Assembly: GCA_013824045.1 (NCBI GenBank)
Contig: PNND01000129.1
Location: 1 to 9,015 of the forward strand
Length of the DNA: 9,015 nucleotides
Direction of reading: 5' to 3'
Source of the DNA: Rhodobacter sp.
Lineage (GTDB): Bacteria; Pseudomonadota; Alphaproteobacteria; Rhodobacterales; Rhodobacteraceae
A program made the position numbers and the translations under genes. Below, piece by piece: positions 1-6,870 of this stretch. The notes beneath the pieces were generated by a model that searched no databases, had not been told where the DNA came from, and saw only the letters and a program-made list of their open reading frames with translations. Position 1 is the stretch's first letter. Every line of letters starts with the position of its first letter.

Positions 1-950
1 GTGCGGAGGCTTTCGCAGATGGTCAGACGCTGCACTTCGGCCAGTTCGGCATGGTGGCGGATGACCTCGGGCAGGCGGTAGAAGGGGATGCGGCTATAAA
101 GATGGTGCACATGATGGATGCCGATATTGCCCGACAGCCACCGCAGCGGCTGGGGCAGCACGTAATGCGAGCTTCCGTCAAGCGCGGCATTGTGCAGATC
201 CCAGTCCTTGCCCTTTGACCAGTGGGTTTCCTCGAACTGGTGCTGGACGTAGAAGAGCCAGACCCCGATGGTTGCGGCAATGACCGACGTGGGCAGGAAG
301 ATCACCAGCACCGGCCAGAAGCCCCCGAACCAGATGATCAGCCCCAGAACGATGCCGATCATCGCATTCGTGCCCATGGCCGAGGTCCAGTAGCGCCATC
401 CCTGATTCATCAGACCCAAAGGCAAGCGGTTCTGGAGGATGAAGAGATAGCTTGGCCCCAGCACGAAGAGCACCAGCGGATGCCGGTAGAGGCGATAAAG
501 GAAGCGGCCGAAGGGGCTGCGGGCGCGGTATTCCTCGACTGTCAGGGTGGTGACGTCGCCGATGCCGCGCTGATCCAGATCGCCGTGATGGGCGTGGTGG
601 ATGGCATGGGTGCGGCGCCAGACGGCATAGGGTGTGAGGGTCAGGACGCCCAGACTGCGCCCGATCCAATCCTGCGCGGTGCGGTTGCGCAGAAAGGCGC
701 CATGCCCGCAATCATGCTGGATGATGAAGATGCGCACCAGAAAGCACCCGTTCAGAACCCCCACGGCCAGCGCCAACCAAGGGCTGACGGAGAGCGCGGC
801 CCATGCCAGCGCCCAGAGCGCCAGAAAGGGCACAAGCGTCACCGCTAGCTCGAACAGGCTGCGGCTGGTCGAGGGATCGCGGTAGCGGGCGAGAATGGAG
901 AGCCATTCGCGCGCCGAGCGGGTGGCAGGCATATCGGTCAGGTCGGTCAT
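1..950 (-). CDS. Membrane fatty acid desaturase (acyl-lipid / omega-6 type), partial
   Basis: Integral-membrane di-iron fatty acid desaturase that inserts a double bond into acyl chains of membrane lipids. It reads from ATG at 950 leftwards without a stop to the window edge, giving 316 residues with the C-terminus missing. All three histidine boxes are visible: HDCGH at residues 79-83, HAIHHAHH at 115-122 and HHVHH at 279-283. A QHQFEETHW stretch lies at 236-244, near the last box. Hydrophobic blocks around 34-76 and 190-235 fit the usual paired membrane spans between boxes. The box spacing and HDCGHG form match the DesA/COG3239 type; regiospecificity (delta-12 or other) cannot be read from sequence. 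ATG 950 gives a complete N-terminus but has only a weak GAG-type ribosome site; ATG at 932 is an alternative. It is transcribed away from rsuA and the cell-wall genes, so it is a separate unit. Confidence 0.92.
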   Translation of the reverse strand, partial: MTDLTDMPATRSAREWLSILARYRDPSTSRSLFELAVTLVPFLALWALAWAALSVSPWLALAVGVLNGCFLVRIFIIQHDCGHGAFLRNRTAQDWIGRSLGVLTLTPYAVWRRTHAIHHAHHGDLDQRGIGDVTTLTVEEYRARSPFGRFLYRLYRHPLVLFVLGPSYLFILQNRLPLGLMNQGWRYWTSAMGTNAMIGIVLGLIIWFGGFWPVLVIFLPTSVIAATIGVWLFYVQHQFEETHWSKGKDWDLHNAALDGSSHYVLPQPLRWLSGNIGIHHVHHLYSRIPFYRLPEVIRHHAELAEVQRLTICESLR

Positions 951-1307
951 CTCGGCTTGCAAGCAGGGGCCGGTGGGCCGGCGTGACGGTGACGAAGGCG
1001 GGGCGTCGTCGCCGCGCCTTACCCCTATCGGGCTAACCCGCCATCCCGAATTATGCAACTGTGCAGAGGAGAATGCCGATGTATTTTCTTGACGCAGGTT
1101 AGTGCCGCAGGGGCCAGGGGTGGGCTTTTCCGCCCTGCCGGGCAGGGAGAGGGGCGGAGACGCCGGTCGGGTCGGGGCCATTGGGCAGGGGGCGAAGATG
1201 CCCGGCTGCGAGTCCTCGCCGGGTTGTGAGGCGGGAGCCTTGCCGTTACATCGCGGCGGCAGGTGCCGCGCGGTCAGCGTGTCGGGCGGCGGTGGGAAAG
1301 GGGCGTC
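951..1307. other. Intergenic region between divergent desaturase and rsuA genes
   Basis: No convincing gene is seen here. The region should hold promoters for both divergent genes, but no strong sigma-70-type pair stands out. Weak candidates are TTGTGA (1224-1229) with TTACAT (1246-1251, 16-base spacer) facing rsuA, and on the minus strand TTGCAT (1058-1053) facing the desaturase without a good -10. A short inverted repeat, CCCTGCC (1133-1139) with GGCAGGG (1141-1147), lies in the middle. A well-spaced AGAGGAG (1065-1071) precedes a seven-codon ORF (1079-1102, MYFLDAG) of unknown significance. Longer open frames here run into the rsuA sequence in another frame and look like composition artefacts. 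Confidence 0.6.
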
Positions 1308-2042
1308 ATGGCCAAGGCTGCAACCTCGCGCGTGGACAAGCTGTTGTCGTCGATGGGTTATGGATCGCGCAATGAGATGGCGCGGTTGGCCAAGGCGGGC
1401 GGCATCACGCTGGACGGGGTGGCGCTGGAGGATGTGAGCGCGCGCCTTGCGGTGACGGAGGATCTTCCGGGGCGGATGCGGATCGATGGGGAGGCGCTGG
1501 ATCCCTTGGCCGGGATGGTAATCCTGTTGAATAAGCCTTTGGGGATGACCTGTTCGCACAAGGAGGCCGGGCCGCTGGTCTATGACATCCTGCCGGCGCG
1601 GTGGCGGCGGCGGGATCCGGCGATTTCGACCATCGGGCGGTTGGACAAGCAGACGTCGGGGCTTTTGCTGCTGACCGATGATGGCGGTTTGCTGCACCGG
1701 ATCATCAGCCCCAAGCGGCATGTGCCGAAAACCTATCGCGCGCGGCTGGCGCGTGCGTTGACGGGCCGGGAGGGCGAAATGTTCGCCTCGGGCCGGTTGA
1801 TGCTGGAGGGGGAGGAGAAGCCCTTGGCGCCTGCCGTGTTGGAGGTGGTGTCGGAGACGGAGGCGCTGCTGACAGTGACCGAGGGGCGATATCATCAGGT
1901 GCGTCGGATGTTCGCGGCAGTGGGCAACCATGTGGAGGCGCTGCACCGGGAGCGGCTGGGCGGGTTGACCGTGCCGGAGGGGATGGCGCCGGGGGCGTGG
2001 CGGCTGCTGACGGCGGACGAGATCGCGGCGATCTTTGACTAG
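1308..2042 (+). CDS. rsuA: 16S rRNA pseudouridine(516) synthase RsuA
   Basis: Converts a uridine of 16S rRNA (U516 in E. coli numbering) to pseudouridine during small-subunit assembly. The 244-residue product has an N-terminal S4 RNA-binding domain (about 8-50, from [14 protein letters not shown]) and the RsuA/RluB/E/F catalytic domain. [11 protein letters not shown] lies at 73-83, the catalytic motif [17 protein letters not shown] at 110-126 with Asp113 as nucleophile, and [17 protein letters not shown] at 193-209, followed by LHRERLGGL. The [25 protein letters not shown] pattern matches E. coli RsuA closely, which is why I choose RsuA over RluE or RluF; E. coli RsuA is 231 residues. ATG 1308 is preferred over the upstream in-frame start at 1263 because AAAGGGG sits five bases upstream and the S4 domain then starts at a normal distance. 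The neighbour genes are not functionally linked. Confidence 0.9.
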   Translation: [244 protein letters not shown]

Positions 2043-2166
2043 GCGGCAGAGCCTGTTCACCTTGGCGTGAGAGCGGAGGTGCTGGCGGGCTGTCACGGGG
2101 AAGGCGCGTTGCAGCCCGGCGCGCGTGGCGCGGCGGACCTGCGGCGCGGTTTGGCCTGCAGAGCAA

Positions 2167-2229
2167 CGGGGGCCTTGCCCCCGCGCCGCCTCTGGCGGCT
2201 TCCCCCAGAGTATTTTTGCCAAGATGAAG
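2167..2229. repeat. Double hairpin plus AT-rich tail, likely family-wide intergenic repeat / rsuA terminator
   Basis: A first perfect stem, CGGGGGC (2167-2173) with GCCCCCG (2177-2183), has a CTT loop. A second, GCCGCC (2185-2190) with GGCGGC (2194-2199), has a TCT loop. They are followed by CCCCCAGAG and TATTTTTG (2211-2218), then CCAAGATGAAG. The hairpin plus T-run could end rsuA transcription, although the T-run lies 11 bases beyond the second stem, which is unusual for a simple terminator. From memory, the GAGTATTTTTGCCAAGATGAAG-like core after a G/C hairpin recurs downstream of genes in Rhodobacteraceae genomes; only one copy is present here. Confidence 0.55.
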
Positions 2230-2305
2230 GGGGGCCGGGAGGGGGCGGATCCGGGGTGATTCGGGTGAGTCGCGCAGCGTGCTTTGGGCTGGATTGATTC
2301 GGAGA

Positions 2306-2328
2306 CTTGGGCTAGACTCAGGCCCAAG
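2306..2328. repeat. Inverted repeat upstream of ftsW
   Basis: CTTGGGC (2306-2312) and GCCCAAG (2322-2328) form perfect 7-base arms around a 9-base centre, ending 47 bases before the ftsW ATG. It overlaps the GCTAGACT stretch that could be a -10. It may be an operator or a 5'-UTR hairpin; the sequence alone does not decide. Confidence 0.4.
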
Positions 2329-2375
2329 CCCGGACAAACGGGCATCGAGCAGTGCAGGCGACAGGCGTATTATCC

Positions 2376-3542
2376 ATGACTGAGATGGTCTATGGCTCCA
2401 TGCCCTCACGGGTGACGGAGCCGGTGCTTCCCCGTTGGTGGCGGACAATCGACAAGTGGTCGATGACGTGCGTCATGATCTTGTTCGGCATAGGTTTGCT
2501 TCTGGGCCTTGCGGCGAGTGTGCCGCTGGCGAGCCGGAACGGGCTGGAGCCTTTCCATTACGTGCAGCGGCAGGCCTTCTTTGGCGGGCTGGCGCTGGCG
2601 GCGATGGTGGGGGTGTCGATGATGACGCCTGCGATGGTGCGGCGGCTGGGGGTGGCGGGATTTGCGCTGGCCTTCGTGGCTTTGTGCCTGTTGCCGTTCT
2701 TCGGGACGGATTTCGGCAAAGGGGCGGTGCGCTGGTTCAGCCTTGGCTTTGCCGCGGTCCAACCGTCGGAGTTTCTCAAGCCCGCTTTCGTGATCGTGGT
2801 GGCCTGGCTGATGGCGGCGAGTTTCGATCTGAACGGGCCGCCCGGCAAAACGGTGAGTTTTGTCATCGCGCTGGTGGTGGTGGGGCTTTTGGCGATTCAG
2901 CCGGATTTCGGGCAGGCGGCGCTGGTGCTGTTTGGCTGGGGCGTGGTGTATTTCGTGGCGGGCGCACCGATGACCCTGATCGGAATCGTGGTCGGGCTGG
3001 TCTTTGTGGCGGGCTTTGGCGCCTATGAGAGCAGTGAGCATTTCGCGCGCCGGATCGACGGGTTCCTGACGCCCGATCTCGACCCCCGGACGCAGCTTGG
3101 CTATGCGACCAATGCCATTCAGGAGGGCGGGTTCTTCGGGGTGGGTGTGGGCGCGGGGCAGGTAAAGTGGTCGCTGCCCGATGCGCATACGGACTTCATC
3201 ATCGCGGTGGCGGCGGAGGAATATGGGCTGGTCCTCGTCCTGCTGATCATCGCGCTTTATACAACGATCGTGGTGCGGTCGCTGATGCGGCTGACCAAGG
3301 AGCGGGACCCGTTCATCCGGTTGGCAGGGACGGGGCTGGCTTGCATCTTTGGCGTGCAGGCGATGATCAATATGGGCGTGGCGGTGCGGCTTTTGCCCGC
3401 GAAGGGGATGACGCTGCCTTTTGTGAGTTACGGCGGGTCGTCGGTCATTGCGGCGGGCATCACGGTGGGGGCGCTGCTGGCGATGACGCGGATGCGGCCG
3501 CAGGGCACGATGGGTGATGTTTTCGGGCGCGGGGCGCGCTGA
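2376..3542 (+). CDS. ftsW: Septal peptidoglycan glycosyltransferase FtsW (SEDS family)
   Basis: Polymerises lipid II into glycan strands at the division septum, working with the transpeptidase FtsI. The 388-residue product has about ten hydrophobic segments (roughly 30-50, 66-88, 91-110, 131-151, 157-175, 178-196, 199-216, 273-300, 316-338, 347-370). SEDS signatures are visible: QPSEFLKPA at 129-137, PDFGQ at 176-180, AHTDF at 270-274 with Asp273 matching the catalytic Asp of the large periplasmic loop, and PFVSYGGSS at 348-356. FtsW is preferred over RodA because of the dcw setting and the MTEMVYG N-terminus, which I recall from Rhodobacter-type FtsW. The ATG at 2376 is favoured on that basis; GTG 2352 would add eight residues. 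Neither start has a good Shine-Dalgarno sequence. It is the first gene of the operon and overlaps murG by one base (TGATG). ftsI and murD are not in the window. Confidence 0.93.
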   Translation: MTEMVYGSMPSRVTEPVLPRWWRTIDKWSMTCVMILFGIGLLLGLAASVPLASRNGLEPFHYVQRQAFFGGLALAAMVGVSMMTPAMVRRLGVAGFALAFVALCLLPFFGTDFGKGAVRWFSLGFAAVQPSEFLKPAFVIVVAWLMAASFDLNGPPGKTVSFVIALVVVGLLAIQPDFGQAALVLFGWGVVYFVAGAPMTLIGIVVGLVFVAGFGAYESSEHFARRIDGFLTPDLDPRTQLGYATNAIQEGGFFGVGVGAGQVKWSLPDAHTDFIIAVAAEEYGLVLVLLIIALYTTIVVRSLMRLTKERDPFIRLAGTGLACIFGVQAMINMGVAVRLLPAKGMTLPFVSYGGSSVIAAGITVGALLAMTRMRPQGTMGDVFGRGAR

Positions 3543-4639
3543 TGGCGGGACCGCTTCTGCTCATCGCGGCGGGGGGAACGGGGGGGCACATGTTTCCCGC
3601 GCAGGCCTTGGCCGAAGCGATGGTGCGGCTGGGCTGGCGGGTGAAGCTGTCGACCGATGCGCGGGGCGCGCGCTATGCGGGCGGCTTTCCGCATGTGGTG
3701 CAGGTGGAAGAGGTGGCGTCGGCCACCTTTGCGCGTGGTGGGGTTGCGGCGAAGCTGGCGGTGCCGTTCCGGATTGCGGGCGGCGTGCTGTCGGCGGTGT
3801 TCGGGATGTTGAAGGACCGGCCTGCGGTGGTGGTGGGCTTTGGCGGTTATCCGACGATCCCAGCACTGGCGGCGGCCTGGGTGCTGCGGCGGCCGCGGAT
3901 GATCCATGAGCAGAACGGGGTGCTGGGGCGGGTGAACCGCGTCTTTGCGCGCCGGGTGGACAAGGTGGCCTGCGGGACGTGGCCCACAGACCTGCCCGAG
4001 GGTGTGGCGGGCGTGCATACCGGCAATCCGGTGCGGGCGGCGGTGCTGGAGCGGGCGGCGGCGGGGTATATTCCGCCCGGTGAATATCCGATGAGCTTGT
4101 TGGTGATCGGCGGGTCGCAGGGGGCGAAGGTGCTTTCGGATGTGGTCCCGGCGGCGGTGGCGGCCCTGCCCGAGGGTATACGGCGCTATCTGCGGGTGGC
4201 CCATCAGGCGCGTGAAGAAGATGTGGCGCGGGTGGTGGCGGCCTATGATGCGGCGGGGGTGATGGCCGAGGTGGAGCCGTTCTTTCGCGACATTCCGCGC
4301 AGGCTGTCGGAGGCGCAACTGGTTGTGTCGCGGTCGGGCGCATCTTCGGTGGCCGATATCAGTGTGATCGGGCGGCCTGCGATCCTGATCCCCTTTGCTG
4401 CAGCGACGGGAGACCACCAGAGCGCCAATGCGCGCGGGCTGGTTGACGCAGGGGCGGCTGTCCTGATGCCGGAAAAGCTGCTTGACCCCGCGGCGCTTGC
4501 CGCGCAATTGGAAGCGGTGCTGGGCCAACCCGATGCGGCGGTGGCGATGGCGCAGCATGCATTAGGGCAGGGAAAGCCCGATGCGACCGGGCGGCTTGTG
4601 GCGCTGGTCGAGGAACTTGCGAAGGGGAAAACAGCATGA
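3542..4639 (+). CDS. murG: UDP-GlcNAc:undecaprenyl-PP-MurNAc-pentapeptide GlcNAc transferase MurG
   Basis: Adds GlcNAc from UDP-GlcNAc to lipid I on the inner face of the cytoplasmic membrane, forming lipid II. The 365-residue protein (E. coli 355) shows the GT28 layout. An N-terminal Rossmann domain carries the glycine-rich loop [10 protein letters not shown] at 11-20 and [12 protein letters not shown] at 122-133. The C-terminal UDP-GlcNAc domain has IGGSQGAK at 189-196, [12 protein letters not shown] at 262-273 and DHQSANA at 291-297. The start ATG shares one base with the ftsW stop (TGATG), so translation is probably coupled. The 3' end overlaps murC by four bases (ATGA). No signal peptide is seen, as expected for a peripheral cytoplasmic-side enzyme. 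It makes the substrate that FtsW polymerises. Confidence 0.96.
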   Translation: MAGPLLLIAAGGTGGHMFPAQALAEAMVRLGWRVKLSTDARGARYAGGFPHVVQVEEVASATFARGGVAAKLAVPFRIAGGVLSAVFGMLKDRPAVVVGFGGYPTIPALAAAWVLRRPRMIHEQNGVLGRVNRVFARRVDKVACGTWPTDLPEGVAGVHTGNPVRAAVLERAAAGYIPPGEYPMSLLVIGGSQGAKVLSDVVPAAVAALPEGIRRYLRVAHQAREEDVARVVAAYDAAGVMAEVEPFFRDIPRRLSEAQLVVSRSGASSVADISVIGRPAILIPFAAATGDHQSANARGLVDAGAAVLMPEKLLDPAALAAQLEAVLGQPDAAVAMAQHALGQGKPDATGRLVALVEELAKGKTA

Positions 4640-6060
4640 ACGCGGCGACGAAGCTTCCGGGGGAGCTGGGCCCCATCCATTTCGTGGGGATCGGCGGGAT
4701 CGGCATGTCGGGGATTGCCGAGGTGCTGATGACACTGGGCTATCCGGTACAGGGATCGGACAGCAAGGCCAGCAAGATCACCGACCGGCTGGTATCGCTG
4801 GGGGCCACGTTCTTTGAGGGGCAGAAAGCCGAGAATATCGGCGAGGCGGCGGTGGTGGTGATTTCTTCCGCCATCAAGAAGGGCAATCCGGAACTGGAAG
4901 AGGCGCGGCGGCGCAAGCTGCCGGTGGTGCGGCGGGCCGAAATGCTGGCCGAGTTGATGCGGTTGAAATCCAACATCGCGATTGCCGGGACGCATGGGAA
5001 GACGACGACGACGACGATGGTGGCGACGCTGTTGGACAAGGGCGGTTTCGACCCGACAGTCATCAATGGCGGTGTGATCCACGCCTATGGATCGAATGCG
5101 CGGGCCGGGGCGGGCGAGTGGATGGTGGTGGAGGCGGATGAAAGCGACGGATCGTTCAACCGCCTGCCTGCGACCATCGCCATCGTGACCAATATCGACC
5201 CCGAGCATATGGAGCATTGGGGCAGTTTCGACGCGCTGCGGAAGGGGTTCTACGATTTCGTGTCGAACATTCCCTTCTACGGGTTGGCGGTGTGCTGCAC
5301 GGATCACCCGGAGGTGCAGGCGCTGGTGGGCAAAGTCACGGATCGGCGGATCGTGACCTTTGGCTTCAACGCGCAGGCGGATGTGCGGGCGGTGAATCTT
5401 TCCTATCGGAATGGAATCGCGATGTTCGACGTTCTTCTTCAGAATGAAGGGGAGGGCGCGATGATCGAGGGCTGCACGCTGCCGATGCCGGGGGACCATA
5501 ATGTGTCGAATGCGTTGTCGGCGATTGCCGTGGCGCGGCATCTGGGCATGAAGAAGAACGAAATCCGCGAGGCGCTGGCCGCGTTCGGGGGTGTGAACCG
5601 CCGCTTTACCCGCGTGGGCGAGGTGAATGGCGTGACCATCATCGACGATTACGGCCATCATCCGGTAGAGATTGCCGCCGTTCTGAAGGCGGCGCGGCAG
5701 GCGGTGGCGGGCAATCCCGGCGCGCGGATCATCGCGGTGCATCAGCCGCATCGCTATACGCGGCTGGCGAGCCTGTTTGACGATTTCTGCACCTGTTTCA
5801 ACGAGGCGGATGTGGTGGCGATTGCCGATGTCTATGCGGCGGGCGAGGACCCCATTGCCGGGGCGAGCCGGGATGATCTGATTTCCGGGCTGATCGCGCA
5901 TGGACATCGCCATGCGCGGGGGATCACGGATGAGGCGGATCTGGCGCGGCTGGTGAAGGAACAGGCGCGGCCCGGCGACATGGTCGTGTGCCTTGGCGCG
6001 GGAACCATTTCGGCTTGGGCCAACAACCTGCCCGGTCGGTTGATGGGGGCGGCGGCATGA
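4636..6060 (+). CDS. murC: UDP-N-acetylmuramate--L-alanine ligase MurC
   Basis: ATP-dependent cytoplasmic ligase that adds L-Ala to UDP-MurNAc, the first peptide step of the precursor pathway. The product is 474 residues (E. coli 491). The N-terminal UDP-binding domain has [15 protein letters not shown] (17-31). The central ATPase domain has the P-loop [10 protein letters not shown] (118-127) with Lys122, NGG at 144-146, EADESD (166-171) and [11 protein letters not shown] (185-195). Then come [10 protein letters not shown] (287-296) and NRRFTRVGE (321-329). The C-terminal domain has [10 protein letters not shown] (337-346) and HQPHRYTR (369-376). These features separate MurC from MurD/E/F. 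Its start overlaps the murG stop (ATGA), with GGGGA about nine bases upstream; its own stop overlaps the next gene the same way. No broken motif was found. Confidence 0.97.
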   Translation: MNAATKLPGELGPIHFVGIGGIGMSGIAEVLMTLGYPVQGSDSKASKITDRLVSLGATFFEGQKAENIGEAAVVVISSAIKKGNPELEEARRRKLPVVRRAEMLAELMRLKSNIAIAGTHGKTTTTTMVATLLDKGGFDPTVINGGVIHAYGSNARAGAGEWMVVEADESDGSFNRLPATIAIVTNIDPEHMEHWGSFDALRKGFYDFVSNIPFYGLAVCCTDHPEVQALVGKVTDRRIVTFGFNAQADVRAVNLSYRNGIAMFDVLLQNEGEGAMIEGCTLPMPGDHNVSNALSAIAVARHLGMKKNEIREALAAFGGVNRRFTRVGEVNGVTIIDDYGHHPVEIAAVLKAARQAVAGNPGARIIAVHQPHRYTRLASLFDDFCTCFNEADVVAIADVYAAGEDPIAGASRDDLISGLIAHGHRHARGITDEADLARLVKEQARPGDMVVCLGAGTISAWANNLPGRLMGAAA

Positions 6061-6314
6061 GCTGGGCGCTGGCGGCGGCCTTTGTCTGGCTGATTGCCGC
6101 CAATGTCGCGGCGATGGTCCCAAGCCGGGATCATCACTGGCGGCGGGCTTTTGTGCTGATTGCGGTGGGGATCCCGATCCTTGGCTGGGTCACATGGACC
6201 GAGGGCCCGGTCTGGGGGATGATCCTGCTGGCGGCGGGGGCGAGCGTGCTGCGCTGGCCGGTGATCTATCTGGTGCGCTGGCTGAAGCGCAAGGTGGCGG
6301 AGCCGGCGGAGTAG
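6057..6314 (+). CDS. DUF2484 family small membrane protein
   Basis: An 85-residue hydrophobic protein of unknown function. Three membrane segments are likely: about 2-20 ([19 protein letters not shown]), 28-46 and 51-72. A basic tail, [12 protein letters not shown], ends the protein and suggests a cytoplasmic C-terminus. A short polar PSRDHHWRR stretch (22-30) lies between the first two segments, and [10 protein letters not shown] and GASVLRWP are the most recognisable parts. From memory, these fit the DUF2484 family found between murC and murB in Rhodobacteraceae. ATG 6057 overlaps the murC stop (ATGA), so it is probably co-translated with murC; an in-frame start at 5988 inside murC is less likely. 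It is the last gene of the ftsW operon, with a terminator directly after it. The context suggests an envelope role, but nothing in the sequence shows a reaction. Confidence 0.85.
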   Translation: MSWALAAAFVWLIAANVAAMVPSRDHHWRRAFVLIAVGIPILGWVTWTEGPVWGMILLAAGASVLRWPVIYLVRWLKRKVAEPAE

Positions 6315-6337
6315 GGCGGGAGTCACCCCGCCTTTTT
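6315..6337 (+). terminator. Rho-independent terminator of the ftsW-murG-murC-DUF2484 operon
   Basis: GGCGGG (6315-6320) pairs with CCCGCC (6327-6332) around a six-base loop and is followed directly by TTTTT (6333-6337). It begins on the base after the DUF2484 stop codon. The T-run exists only on the plus strand, so it mainly stops plus-strand transcription. Its last base is also the last base of the convergent gene's stop codon. It separates the upstream mur genes from murB and ddl. Confidence 0.8.
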
Positions 6338-6648
6338 CATTTCAGAGCATCGGCTTGGCCCTGATCGGCTGCGGCGGGATAGGGTTCGGGGCGACGGGGG
6401 TTCACCGCGCGGGCGGCGGAGTCCGGGTCCATCGTGGGGCTTTCGGGACGCGGGAGGGGTGGGGTGGCACGCATGCGACGCACGCTCCACAGTCCGAAGG
6501 GGACGCCGATCACCACACCGATGCCGATGGCGGCGGCGAAGAGCTGCCAGCTGTAATAGCCTGCGGTGAGCCCGGCGATCACAACGGCGCCTGCGATGCA
6601 GCCGACGGTGAGGGGCAGGATGGTGGAGCGCAGATAGGGGAAGGTCAT
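6337..6648 (-). CDS. Hypothetical two-TM membrane protein
   Basis: A 103-residue protein that I do not assign to a family. Two hydrophobic segments lie at about 11-31 (LPLTVGCIAGAVVIAGLTAG) and 34-54 (glycine-rich IGIGVVIGVPFG), followed by an arginine patch (RRMR, 57-60). The remainder is a hydrophilic, Pro/Ala-rich tail to residue 103, probably unstructured and cytoplasmic by the positive-inside rule. The ATG at 6648 has a clear AAGGA (6660-6656) seven bases upstream, which supports the start and a real gene. It faces the ftsW operon convergently and is divergent from the PRC-barrel gene. A GGAAC-N16-CGTT promoter-like match lies at 6698-6674, giving a short leader. Membrane location is an inference from hydrophobicity; function is unknown. 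Confidence 0.75.
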   Translation of the reverse strand: MTFPYLRSTILPLTVGCIAGAVVIAGLTAGYYSWQLFAAAIGIGVVIGVPFGLWSVRRMRATPPLPRPESPTMDPDSAARAVNPRRPEPYPAAADQGQADALK

Positions 6649-6673
6649 GGCGTGGTCCTTGTGTTCGGGGGGA

Positions 6674-6698
6674 AACGCGCGATGGGCGGTCGCGTTCC
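6674..6698 (-). promoter_or_regulatory. Putative EcfG (ECF15) general-stress promoter for the 6648-6337 gene
   Basis: On the minus strand GGAAC (6698-6694) is followed by exactly 16 bases and CGTT (6677-6674). This is an exact match to the alphaproteobacterial EcfG sigma consensus GGAAC-N16/17-CGTT. Transcription would start near 6667, leaving about 19 bases before the ATG and including the AAGGA ribosome site. The prediction rests on pattern match and position; no ecfG, phyR or nepR gene is in the window. Confidence 0.55.
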
Positions 6699-6778
6699 CT
6701 GACGATGGGGGGATCGGCGCTGTTTCGCCGGGGGTGACGGGCGGGATCGGCGGTTCTTTGTGCGGTGCGGCGGCGGCA

Positions 6779-6804
6779 GGAACCCGCGCCGTTGTGGCGA
6801 CGTT
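6779..6804 (+). promoter_or_regulatory. Putative EcfG (ECF15) general-stress promoter for the PRC-barrel gene
   Basis: GGAACC (6779-6784) is followed by 16 bases and CGTT (6801-6804), that is GGAAC-N17-CGTT, an exact match to the EcfG consensus. Transcription would start near 6811, giving a leader of about 60 bases that contains a palindrome (6829-6841). PRC-barrel proteins are, to my recollection, recurrent members of alphaproteobacterial general-stress regulons, which supports the assignment. An ordinary sigma-70 promoter was not apparent in this gap. Confidence 0.6.
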
Positions 6805-6828
6805 GATCTGACATCAGGCAAGCAGCCC

Positions 6829-6841
6829 GGCCACGGTGGCC
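6829..6841. repeat. Palindrome in the PRC-barrel gene leader
   Basis: GGCCAC-G-GTGGCC is a perfect 6-base inverted repeat with one central base. It lies 29 bases before the chosen start and downstream of the predicted promoter. It could be an operator or part of a weak mRNA hairpin, or chance in GC-rich DNA. Confidence 0.3.
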
Positions 6842-6857
6842 CTGTTTGCACAATGAT

Positions 6858-6863
6858 GGAGGA
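6858..6863 (+). promoter_or_regulatory. Ribosome binding site deciding the PRC-barrel start
   Basis: GGAGGA lies seven bases before ATG 6871. It overlaps the two upstream in-frame ATGs (6853, 6856), which themselves have no such site, so 6871 is the favoured start. Confidence 0.7.
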
Positions 6864-6870
6864 CGACCCC

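Larger units (their letters stand above)
2043..2375. other. Intergenic region rsuA-ftsW
   Basis: Non-coding as far as I can see. The 76-codon open frame at 2067-2297 has no ribosome site and crosses hairpins. The region contains a repeat-like hairpin element (2167-2229) and an inverted repeat (2306-2328), both listed separately. The ftsW promoter should lie here. A GCTAGACT stretch (2311-2318) resembles an alphaproteobacterial -10, but no -35 lies at 16-18 bases from it: TTGATT at 2294-2299 is only 13 bases upstream. I therefore do not assign a promoter. Confidence 0.6.

Noticed and set aside
222..848. 208-codon plus-strand open frame
   Set aside because: It is antisense to the desaturase, whose histidine boxes show which strand codes.
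178..906. Two minus-strand open frames (178-711, 712-906)
   Set aside because: They are out of frame with the desaturase and lack histidine boxes; the real frame runs from 950 off the left edge.
1089..1117. TTGACG as a -35 element
   Set aside because: No -10-like hexamer lies 16-18 bases downstream.
1102..1437. 111-codon plus-strand open frame beginning with GTG
   Set aside because: It has no ribosome site, low-complexity translation, and its last third overlaps rsuA in another frame.
1705..2448. 247-codon minus-strand open frame across rsuA and the ftsW start
   Set aside because: The Pro/Ala/Arg-rich translation crosses a hairpin-rich intergenic region and overlaps two recognised genes.
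3428..4558. 376-codon minus-strand open frame opposite the ftsW end and murG
   Set aside because: Same composition artefact; no ribosome site or domain, and the plus strand is fully explained by ftsW and murG.
5988..6056. N-terminal extension of the DUF2484 protein into murC
   Set aside because: It would add 23 non-hydrophobic residues before a clear membrane start; ATG 6057 in the ATGA overlap matches the coupling used between the other genes of the operon.
4243..6123. 626-codon open frame on the minus strand antisense to murG and murC
   Set aside because: It lies opposite two genes with complete, well-conserved motifs. The translation is rich in Arg, His and Pro with no recognisable domain, as expected for the antisense of GC3-rich codons.
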